This document shows positions 6,948 through 12,962 of a stretch of 14,198 nucleotides of DNA, one piece after another. The DNA is taken from positions 1-14,198 of the forward strand of contig DUSB01000157.1 in assembly GCA_012840625.1 (NCBI GenBank), written 5' to 3'. The DNA is from Syntrophomonadaceae bacterium (GTDB lineage Bacteria > Bacillota > Syntrophomonadia > Syntrophomonadales > Syntrophomonadaceae). The translations under genes and the position numbers were made by a program. The notes below the pieces were generated by a model, which had not been told where the DNA came from, did not search any database, and saw only the letters and a program-made list of their open reading frames with translations. How positions within the stretch are numbered: the stretch's first letter is position 1; every line of letters starts with the position of its first letter.

Positions 6948-8243
6948 TTACTCCAGTTCTATGGCAGCCCGTGACTTTAAATCGTTGATAAATTGTTGAG
7001 CACTGCGCCCCGAGCGGCCATGAAAGCCAAGTTCCCACTGTAGAGCCATACGGTCTAACTGATCCTGGCTATAATTCAACCCTTCACGACGAGCCATTTT
7101 TCTGACCATTAACAGATATTGATCCTGATCCGGAGCCGGGTAGGTCAGCATTAAGCCAAAGCGATCAGCAAAAGAAAGCTTTTCCTGTCGGGCATCCCGT
7201 ACATGAATCTCATCACCCTGCTGACGTTCGCTCCAGGTTTCACGAATTAAGTGGCGACGGTTGGAAGTAACATAGAGACGAACATTATCAGCGGGTGCTT
7301 CCAGACTGCCCTCAATATAGCCTTTCAGGTATTTATACTCTACCTCAAAATCTTCAAAAGAGAGGTCATCGATAAAAACAATGTAATAACCAGCCCGATT
7401 ACGGAGGGTATGGATGAGACGATTGAATTCCATTAATCGACCGCGATCCATTTCCACCATGCGCAATCCCCAGGGAGCAAATTCATGTAAAAGTGCTTTT
7501 ACCGAAGATGATTTACCTGTCCCCCTGTCTCCATAAAGAAGTACATGGTTACCCCCTTGCCCCTTGAGAAAGGCTCTGGTATTCCGGATTAATATCTCTT
7601 TTTGCTCATCATAACCAATTATTTGATCCAGACGGATAGGATCAGGATAAGGAATACCTACCAGGCCATCATCCCAATAAAATGCTTGATAAGCAGCCAG
7701 AGAGCCTGACCCATGCTGTGCATAAAATTCCATTAACACCGCTATAGAATCAGTCAGTGATGATGAATGATTAAAGCTATCAAGTAAATGCTGTACTGCC
7801 GAGCGAAAGAAAAAAGGCAGCTCACAGGATGCGGGAGCTTCATAACTCATCAAACAGCCAGCTTTAGCAAAGCCCAGTTTCTGCCCCAAGTCTGTCCAAT
7901 TAAGATGATAAAGATCCAGCAGGCGTGCCAGATCATGCCGGGCCAGCTTCTGCAGGCTGGAATATTGTTCGGTCAGAACGCCGCGTTCACAAGCGCGACT
8001 GAAGGGATTCTCATCTTCAATCATGTGGCCAATCACATAGTTTTTCCATAGATCATGATAAAAAGGCTTTTTTTCATAGTAAGCAAGCAAATACGAACAA
8101 ACTTCATAATATCTTCCCCGAGCCTGCTGCTCATCATCATCCTCTGCCAGCTCAGCACAAAGTTTTAAAGCGGGATCGTTTAAAAGATTGCGGTACAAAA
8201 CTAAATCATATAAAGCAGCCATCGTTCTGTAAAAATTCATCAT
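6948..8243 (-). CDS. DUF815-family AAA ATPase
   Basis: A 431-residue cytoplasmic P-loop ATPase of the DUF815 family. An all-helical N-terminal half (about 1-200) is followed by the linker motif DPIRLDQIIGYDEQKEILIRNT (about 201-222). The AAA core then has Walker A GDRGTGKSS (238-246), Walker B VFIDDLSFE (289-297), a sensor-1-like TSNRRH (326-331) and HGRSGRSAQQF (408-418), the family's C-terminal signature. No partner or substrate is established to my knowledge; the AAA fold suggests remodelling of a protein or nucleic acid complex. Two ATGs (8243, 8240) follow a weak GGA ribosome site. The thioesterase gene ends 33 bp upstream on the same strand, so co-transcription is likely. It is full length with all ATPase motifs intact. 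Confidence 0.9.
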   Translation of the reverse strand: MMNFYRTMAALYDLVLYRNLLNDPALKLCAELAEDDDEQQARGRYYEVCSYLLAYYEKKPFYHDLWKNYVIGHMIEDENPFSRACERGVLTEQYSSLQKLARHDLARLLDLYHLNWTDLGQKLGFAKAGCLMSYEAPASCELPFFFRSAVQHLLDSFNHSSSLTDSIAVLMEFYAQHGSGSLAAYQAFYWDDGLVGIPYPDPIRLDQIIGYDEQKEILIRNTRAFLKGQGGNHVLLYGDRGTGKSSSVKALLHEFAPWGLRMVEMDRGRLMEFNRLIHTLRNRAGYYIVFIDDLSFEDFEVEYKYLKGYIEGSLEAPADNVRLYVTSNRRHLIRETWSERQQGDEIHVRDARQEKLSFADRFGLMLTYPAPDQDQYLLMVRKMARREGLNYSQDQLDRMALQWELGFHGRSGRSAQQFINDLKSRAAIELE

Positions 8244-8276
8244 TTATTCCAGCTTTCATAAGTAATACTAATATGT

Positions 8277-8732
8277 TTATCCCTGCTTATCGTCAATGTA
8301 GCCCCTGATGTTTTCCAGGGGCACCGGGCTTTTCATAAATTCGCCCGTCCCAAAAGCTACCACCTTGTCATCCATATTATAAATGGTTGATTCAGCAATC
8401 AAGCGGTTGTTCCCTTTATGCCTGACCTCACCTTCCGCAATAATTATTCCTTCCCCCACCGGTCTGATAAGATGCACATGGAAAGAAACCGTATAAATCA
8501 TGGCATCATCTATCAGTGAATTGACTGCAAAATAAGCAGCATCATCCAGCAGCCGGAAATAGCATGAACCATGCATATTACCGCCACCATGAAAGTGCCG
8601 GGGACTTACCCGGGTTTGAATTACTGCCCGACCTGCCGAAATTTCAATGCTATTGTCATCATAAAGATGCTGATTATAAGGGGCATCCAGGTAAATCTGC
8701 TCCAGTTTCCTAAAATGTTCCTCCACTCCCAT
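8277..8732 (-). CDS. PaaI-type hotdog-fold thioesterase
   Basis: A 151-residue single hotdog domain, expected to hydrolyse acyl-CoA or aryl-CoA thioesters as a homotetramer. The central helix NMHGSCYFRLLDDAAYFAV (about 52-70) carries the catalytic-type acidic residues D63/D64 after the HG motif. The strands SFHVHLIRPV and the NRLIAESTIYN...VAFGTGEF block (about 109-132) complete the fold. The natural substrate is unknown. The ATG at 8732 lies only 2 nt from its GGGAGG ribosome site, while a GTG at 8726 is 8 nt away; the true start may be the GTG, shortening the protein by two residues. The DUF815 gene follows closely downstream. A link to the acyl-CoA synthetase at the window's end is possible but unproven. 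Confidence 0.9.
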   Translation of the reverse strand: MGVEEHFRKLEQIYLDAPYNQHLYDDNSIEISAGRAVIQTRVSPRHFHGGGNMHGSCYFRLLDDAAYFAVNSLIDDAMIYTVSFHVHLIRPVGEGIIIAEGEVRHKGNNRLIAESTIYNMDDKVVAFGTGEFMKSPVPLENIRGYIDDKQG

Positions 8733-8760
8733 TGCCTCCCTGTTCCTAAATTTGCTTATT

Positions 8761-8790
8761 ATGCTACACCAACATTATATATTTTGACAA
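8761..8790 (-). promoter_or_regulatory. Possible sigma-A promoter of the thioesterase/DUF815 unit
   Basis: On the minus strand, TTGTCA (8790-8785, 5 of 6) and TAGCAT (8766-8761, 4 of 6) are separated by 18 bp. Transcription would start about 20 nt before the thioesterase start codon. The -10 element is weak. Confidence 0.35.
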
Positions 8791-8809
8791 GCATTACATA
8801 ATCAGACAC

Positions 8810-8835
8810 AAAAAGCCAGGTGTCCGGGCACCTAG
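8810..8835 (-). terminator. Intrinsic terminator of the NERD-like gene
   Basis: Read on the minus strand, CTAGGTG (8835-8829) pairs with CACCTGG (8822-8816) over 7 positions including one G-T pair, around a 6-nt loop; CTTTTT follows. It begins 15 bp after the TAA of the NERD-like gene and separates it from the thioesterase gene. Confidence 0.75.
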
Positions 8836-8850
8836 CGCTAACGGTCTTTA

Positions 8851-9504
8851 TTATTGTGCTACCGTCTGACTGGCCAGAATAGCATCAATGGTTTTAAGCT
8901 CGGATTTACTCAAACGCTGTTCATAATTCCGGATATAGTTAAAAAGCGAAAAATAGGAACTAACAATCGGCACTTTACTTGCAGCTGGCTTCAAGAGCGA
9001 GGTCTGCGGTATAAACATAATCGCCTCCACCGGGTAAGAAGCCAGCTTAACCTGCAGTGCGTCGCGGGCAGCAAGAGCCTGCAGATCGCCTTTTTGTTTG
9101 CCCCCATAAGAAACCTGCTCTGCATCTATAACCGTAATGACAAAGATTCCTGTCGGCCCTGTAACCAGCACATCAGGAACAGGGTCACAGACCAGGGGGT
9201 TGACAAAGGCTTTATACTCCGGCATGGCCAGTTGTAGATAATAGGCCAGCCGTTCCTTATCACGTTCATGAAAAAGCAGCTGATAGTAGGCCTGGCTGGA
9301 CCTGTTTTCTAACCACAGTACACCCATCCCTACAGGTATTGCCAGTAATTTAAACCATCCCGGTAAAAAAAGACAATACACCATAAGTGCTATTCCAAAT
9401 ACTGCGAGAATAATCTGGTTTTTCCGCCTCCGAAGCCGCTTATCAAGCTTTTTTAAGCTTACTTTGTTCTGTACTAACTGCACAGTATTTATCCTCCGAT
9501 ACAT
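8851..9504 (-). CDS. Membrane protein with a degenerate NERD-like domain
   Basis: A 217-residue protein with no confident family match. A basic stretch LKKLDKRLRRRK (about 18-28) precedes two membrane segments (about 31-45 and 50-65). A cytoplasmic domain follows, with CDPVPDVLVTGPTGIFVITV (106-125), resembling the core of NERD nuclease-related domains (DHVLVGPTGVFVIEVK). The positions that should carry the acidic and lysine active-site residues are T124 and I126 here, so nuclease activity is doubtful. A later AIMFIP strand (about 161-166) also fits the fold. The ATG at 9504 has GGGAG 6 nt upstream. A TTG at 9564 has no ribosome site, and a GTG at 9483 (GGAGG, 9-nt spacing) is a real alternative. 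It has its own terminator, so it is probably a single-gene unit. Confidence 0.65.
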   Translation of the reverse strand: MYRRINTVQLVQNKVSLKKLDKRLRRRKNQIILAVFGIALMVYCLFLPGWFKLLAIPVGMGVLWLENRSSQAYYQLLFHERDKERLAYYLQLAMPEYKAFVNPLVCDPVPDVLVTGPTGIFVITVIDAEQVSYGGKQKGDLQALAARDALQVKLASYPVEAIMFIPQTSLLKPAASKVPIVSSYFSLFNYIRNYEQRLSKSELKTIDAILASQTVAQ

Positions 9505-9761
9505 GGAATACTCCCAATTTGATCTTACTGCAAAGTAGATTTCCTGGCAACCATATCCAATCAAGATCTACATTTTTTGGCACTACTTTCATAAAGTCCT
9601 GAATATCTTCCTGTTTTTATCTTATGCAGCCCTGGAGCAGCACGTCCCGGCACAAAATTTCGCCTGGTATTTATCTCCCATCCCGTAACCAGGGGAGAAG
9701 ATAGGCCGCCAATTTTATGGTAAAATGCAGGTAAAATCAGACCAGGGAGGCGCATCCAATA

Positions 9762-10652
9762 ATGGATATTACCATACAGGCACATTCATTTTTCAGCAAA
9801 AATCAGAGATGCCAGGGCCTGTTTTATAGTCCCCAGCAGGCTAAACCTGTACCCATTATCGTCATGGCGCATGGTTTTGCCTGCCAGCAGGATTTTGCAC
9901 TGCCTTTTTTTGCCTATCGCTTTGCCGAAAACGGTATAGGAGTTTTTACCTTTGATTATCGCCATTTTGGTAACAGTGAAGGAACCCCCCGTCAACTCAT
10001 AAGCCTTAAGAAACAGCGGCAGGACTGGAATGCCGCCGTTGATTATGCCCGCACACTGCCCGGAATCCATCCCAATCAAATTATTCTCTGGGGTAGTTCG
10101 TTAAGTGGCGGCCATGTTCTGGAAATAGCCGCCGAACGTTCCGATATCAGCCTGGTACTGGCCCATGTGCCTTTTACCGATGGCTTGAGCATTTTTCACC
10201 TGTGGAAAGTGTGGGATATACTGCGTATAGGCGGTGCAGGTATTTTAGATCTTCTCTATGCTGCCCTGGGGCAGTCTTATAAAATACCCGTGGTGGAAAG
10301 TCCTGGCCGGCTGGGTTGTATGACCATGCCAGGCATGAAAGAAAGCTACCTGGCCGCTGTGCCAGAAGACACGCAGTGGAAAAATAAAACCCCGGCTCGC
10401 ATTGGCCTGTCCCTGGTTTTCGATCGCCCCTGCCGCCGCGCACATAAAATTAGCTGCCCTACCCTGATTATCTCCGGAGATGATGACAATGCAGTTTACA
10501 CTCCGGCCGCACAGAAAACGGCCACCGCTATCAAAAACAGCCATTTTGTCTCCCTGCCGATGGGACATTGTGATGCTTATATCCCAGGCCGATTCATGGA
10601 TGATGTCTTTGAGCTGCAGCTGTCCTTTATTCGTCAGCATTTCCCTGCTTAA
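9762..10652 (+). CDS. Alpha/beta hydrolase family protein
   Basis: A 296-residue cytoplasmic alpha/beta hydrolase. The oxyanion region is MAHGF (35-39), and FDYRHFGNSEG (64-74) is a typical strand-4 turn. The nucleophile elbow is WGSSLSGG with S113, in the GxSxSGG variant seen in a subgroup of peptidase-S9-like and lipase-like hydrolases. The acid is D240 or D242 in ISGDDDNAVY, and the histidine is H269 in PMGHCD. A lid-like insert covers about 140-215. All catalytic residues are present; the substrate is unknown. GGGAGG (9745-9750) lies 11 nt before the ATG, rather far, but no better start exists. A tandem GGTAAAAT at 9721-9738 lies just upstream and may include the -10 element. It converges on yjfB and shares its terminator. 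Confidence 0.88.
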   Translation: MDITIQAHSFFSKNQRCQGLFYSPQQAKPVPIIVMAHGFACQQDFALPFFAYRFAENGIGVFTFDYRHFGNSEGTPRQLISLKKQRQDWNAAVDYARTLPGIHPNQIILWGSSLSGGHVLEIAAERSDISLVLAHVPFTDGLSIFHLWKVWDILRIGGAGILDLLYAALGQSYKIPVVESPGRLGCMTMPGMKESYLAAVPEDTQWKNKTPARIGLSLVFDRPCRRAHKISCPTLIISGDDDNAVYTPAAQKTATAIKNSHFVSLPMGHCDAYIPGRFMDDVFELQLSFIRQHFPA

Positions 10653-10790
10653 AGAACTGAGATACACTGGCCGGAAAAACTTATCTTTACAGGAAGTAGC
10701 ACAGGTACCCATGAGATAGCCAGACAGACGTTTGCACTCTGGCCAGCTAGTTTTACATCATCCACCCCCATCCTCAGCAGCCTGGTGAAA

Positions 10791-10824
10791 AAAACGATGG
10801 ATTATGTAAGCAATCCATCGTTTT
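10791..10824. terminator. Bidirectional intrinsic terminator (hydrolase / YjfB)
   Basis: A perfect 13-bp stem, AAAACGATGGATT (10791-10803) with AATCCATCGTTTT (10812-10824), encloses an 8-nt loop, with T-rich sequence after it on both strands. It lies between the convergent hydrolase and YjfB genes. Its architecture is the same as that of the terminator at 3151-3184. Confidence 0.88.
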
Positions 10825-10831
10825 CTTTCTA

Positions 10832-11017
10832 TTAAGCTTTTAGATCAAGATAAGTACCCACATGTGGGTAAACAGCTTTCTCCGCCACCGCTAATACCTG
10901 TTGCAGGCTTTCCGACTGCTGCACAGCCGTTTCCATAGCCAGCTTCATAACCGCCATACTAAGCGACTGCATCAGCTGACCCTGATGCAGGGTGATTGAT
11001 AGAGCCGCGATATCCAT
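10832..11017 (-). CDS. yjfB: YjfB-like putative motility protein
   Basis: A 61-residue protein matching the YjfB putative motility family in length and in its start (MDIAALSITLHQGQLMQSLSMAVMK), followed by an amphipathic helix and a C-terminal PHVGTYLDLKA tail. The family is widespread in flagellated firmicutes and is often under the motility sigma factor, but its molecular role is unknown. The ATG has AAAGGAAG at good spacing. No flagellar or chemotaxis gene is visible in this window, so here it is an isolated copy. It lies 64 bp after the stop of the NAGPA gene on the same strand with no terminator between, so read-through transcription is possible. I looked for a sigma-D promoter in that gap and found none convincing. 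Confidence 0.85.
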   Translation of the reverse strand: MDIAALSITLHQGQLMQSLSMAVMKLAMETAVQQSESLQQVLAVAEKAVYPHVGTYLDLKA

Positions 11018-11081
11018 AATAACTTCCTTTCGGTTCCAATCATACTATTTACAAGCCGATGGAGCACTATCCTTGGCTGCT

Positions 11082-12605
11082 CTACTCCCATTCCAGCTCC
11101 GATTTGCCCATGGAAGCAGGTTCCGGTGGACTGCTAATAATCACGGTACGAGTTTCCCCTTCCCATTTTACATCACAATCAAAGGCTTCCCCTATAAAAC
11201 GAAGCGGAACCATAGTGCGATTCTGTACCACCTTCCCCGGCACATCCAGGGTATAAGCCTCATCATTAATATAGGCCAGCTGTGACCCGATCTGCATCTG
11301 TATTGCTGTATCTTCACGAACAGCAATAACCGTATTGCTATCTGCATCCCAGTCCACGGAAGCACCCATGGCTTCAAAAACAGCCCGCATAGGCACTAGG
11401 GTACGCCCATTTTCACTGATAGGCGCGGGATCAAACTCCATAGCTTTACCATCCAATACTACTTTTATGGGTGGTGTAGTAGGCGCTTTCTGCCTAGTTA
11501 CAACCAATGCATTACTAATCGGTCGCCCAGGCTTTTTCAAGTACTGCCCTTTATAATACAAGCCCGAGGAAGCACCTCCATCTAGATTCATCGCCTCCAC
11601 CAGACCCATGTTTTTTGCTATTTCAGCCAATTCATATAAGGTTACATTGGATACGGTTCCCATGATAAGAACATTATCCCCCCGCACCCCGATAAAACTG
11701 CGCTGAGCTCGCGTGGTATTAATCTTATCCTCCTTAAATCCTTCGGCAGAACCATTGGCAATGATCATTCCATTTTTTAGCAAGCGGGGACCAGCACCGA
11801 GTGTGGTATACATATCATTCCACCAGATAGGACTGCCAGCCTGTGCATAACCTGAGGAAAAATCTGTACGGCTGTATTCTAACTTATAGGAGACTTCGTT
11901 GCCGATCTGAAAGCGATCCAGCCACTGCGGATCACCAAAAACAATGGTATAACCATTCTGTGGAATTCGAGCCTGTCCCTGCCGTACTTCTACCACTCGA
12001 CCATCTTCCACTACCACCGAAGTATAGGGATGATATCCGGTAACCGGCCCATAAGCAGAGGTAAAAATAGAAATAGCATCCGGTCTATAGTAATGATGAT
12101 TAATACCCCAGGCATACCAATTATTAGGCCAATCATAACTGCCGTTTACTCCCCCACGAATGGTAACAAACAATGAATCCATAAACACTTGATTATCCCG
12201 GGTAAATCCAATTGAAGTACCGGTATTCCCCAGATGAATAAACTGCCCCTGCTTTTGAATGGCTCCATATGGTTCGCGCACCGTTTGGTAAGCATTAAAA
12301 TAACCACCGTTGATGGCAGCTACGGCTTCAACACCTGGACCATTACAGCGGGTAGCAATATTGGCCAGACTATCCACACTGTTAATTTGTCCCCCGGCTA
12401 TCTCCGCTTCTATACGGATCGATGGGTCCTTGAGGTCAACATAAACCGCCTGAACATTTCTCTGTCCACCGGAAAAAGGCACCGTCTGATAACGGCTATA
12501 GACGCTGGAATCCTGCCCCAATGCTACCGGAATTGCTGCGAAACCCAGCAGCAAACAAAGACTCAACAGCACTGAACCCACTTTAAGATAGATCTTCTTA
12601 AACAT
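11082..12605 (-). CDS. Secreted NAGPA-domain protein with copper-amine-oxidase-N domain
   Basis: A 507-residue exported protein. Residues 1-30 are a signal peptide (MFKKIYLK, hydrophobic core, cleavage near ALGQ). Residues 40-370 form a phosphodiester glycosidase (NAGPA-like) domain with the family markers AINGGYF (97-103), AGPRLLKNG (271-279), a QRSFIGV arginine region (301-307) and NLDGGASSGLYY (340-351). Residues 381-491 are a copper-amine-oxidase N-terminal-type domain (LVPMRAVFEAMGASVDWD and MVPLRFIGEAFDCDVKWE), a common wall- or surface-associated module in Clostridia and not an oxidase. The likely role is cleavage of phosphodiester-linked sugars in extracellular or wall polymers, but no substrate is known. 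The ATG at 12605 has AGGGGGAT just upstream and begins directly at the signal peptide; a longer reading from 12665 adds 20 residues that would spoil it. It may be co-transcribed with yjfB. Confidence 0.88.
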   Translation of the reverse strand: MFKKIYLKVGSVLLSLCLLLGFAAIPVALGQDSSVYSRYQTVPFSGGQRNVQAVYVDLKDPSIRIEAEIAGGQINSVDSLANIATRCNGPGVEAVAAINGGYFNAYQTVREPYGAIQKQGQFIHLGNTGTSIGFTRDNQVFMDSLFVTIRGGVNGSYDWPNNWYAWGINHHYYRPDAISIFTSAYGPVTGYHPYTSVVVEDGRVVEVRQGQARIPQNGYTIVFGDPQWLDRFQIGNEVSYKLEYSRTDFSSGYAQAGSPIWWNDMYTTLGAGPRLLKNGMIIANGSAEGFKEDKINTTRAQRSFIGVRGDNVLIMGTVSNVTLYELAEIAKNMGLVEAMNLDGGASSGLYYKGQYLKKPGRPISNALVVTRQKAPTTPPIKVVLDGKAMEFDPAPISENGRTLVPMRAVFEAMGASVDWDADSNTVIAVREDTAIQMQIGSQLAYINDEAYTLDVPGKVVQNRTMVPLRFIGEAFDCDVKWEGETRTVIISSPPEPASMGKSELEWE

Positions 12606-12671
12606 ACAATCCCCCTGATACAGATATTTATCACCTGCAACTATATTAACAAGATTATCCATCATCTTAAA

Positions 12672-12707
12672 GCCGGATAAAGTTTCGTTAAAAGACGAAT
12701 CACCGGT
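12672..12707 (-). promoter_or_regulatory. Stem-loop in the NAGPA gene leader
   Basis: TTCGT (12684-12688) pairs with ACGAA (12695-12699) around a TAAAAG loop. An outer CCGG (12673-12676) pairs with CCGG (12703-12706), with an asymmetric internal loop between. If transcribed on the minus strand, it would sit about 70 nt before the NAGPA start codon. It has no match to a riboswitch class I know and no T-run. Confidence 0.3.
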
Positions 12708-12770
12708 AAAATCAGAGTTTGTCTGCTATATTTTGCTGACACTGCTCAATGGAAATAATTATTGGAATAA

Positions 12771-12799
12771 TTGCATATTATGGAAGGACTTAGTATAAA
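12771..12799 (+). promoter_or_regulatory. Candidate promoter of the acyl-CoA synthetase gene
   Basis: TTGCAT (12771-12776, 3 of 6) and TATAAA (12794-12799, 5 of 6) are exactly 17 bp apart in an AT-rich stretch. The leader to the ATG would be about 155 nt, unusually long. Confidence 0.45.
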
Positions 12800-12901
12800 T
12801 ATATAGAATATTTTTAATAAGGTTTTCTGTCTACATGCTAAAATATCTCCTGCATGCTGTTAAATAAAGAATGGTACTGGCTGATCTACTCGCCCTCCCT
12901 G

Positions 12902-12945
12902 CAGATAACCTGGATCTATCTGTTGTTATGTCGACGACGTTCGTC
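12902..12945 (+). promoter_or_regulatory. Two hairpins before the acyl-CoA synthetase ribosome site
   Basis: CAGATA (12902-12907) pairs with TATCTG (12917-12922) over a 9-nt loop, and GACGA (12933-12937) pairs with TCGTC (12941-12945) over a 3-nt loop. The second ends 3 nt before the GGAGGTG ribosome site (12949-12955). They may affect translation or RNA stability; no known motif is recognised. Confidence 0.3.
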
Positions 12946-12962
12946 TATGGAGGTGCATAATA

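Larger units (their letters stand above)
12606..12962. other. Divergent intergenic region before the acyl-CoA synthetase
   Basis: This stretch of about 357 bp separates the NAGPA gene (-) from the acyl-CoA synthetase (+) and holds no credible gene. Its contents are a stem-loop at 12672-12707 on the NAGPA side, an AT-rich plus-strand promoter at 12771-12799, and two hairpins just before the synthetase ribosome site. I could not identify a promoter for the NAGPA gene. Confidence 0.6.

Noticed and set aside
8784..8801. Perfect TTGACA on the plus strand
   Set aside because: No -10 element lies at 16-18 bp and no plus-strand gene follows; the overlapping minus-strand TTGTCA is more useful.
9505..9564. 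N-terminal extension of the NERD-like gene from a TTG at 9564
   Set aside because: There is no ribosome site before the TTG; the ATG at 9504 and the GTG at 9483 both have one.
10245..10712. 155-codon minus-strand frame opposite the alpha/beta hydrolase
   Set aside because: It is antisense to a well-supported gene whose catalytic motifs are all on the other strand.
11018..11081. Sigma-D (motility) promoter for yjfB
   Set aside because: The TAAA and CCGAAA elements are about 13 bp apart and the second overlaps the ribosome site, so spacing and match are poor.
12606..12665. Longer start for the NAGPA protein at 12665
   Set aside because: The 20 extra residues would precede a clean signal peptide; the ATG at 12605 has AGGGGGAT directly upstream.
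12672..12707. Cyclic-di-GMP or other known riboswitch in the NAGPA leader
   Set aside because: The conserved core bases of the riboswitch classes I know are absent; only a simple bipartite stem is seen.
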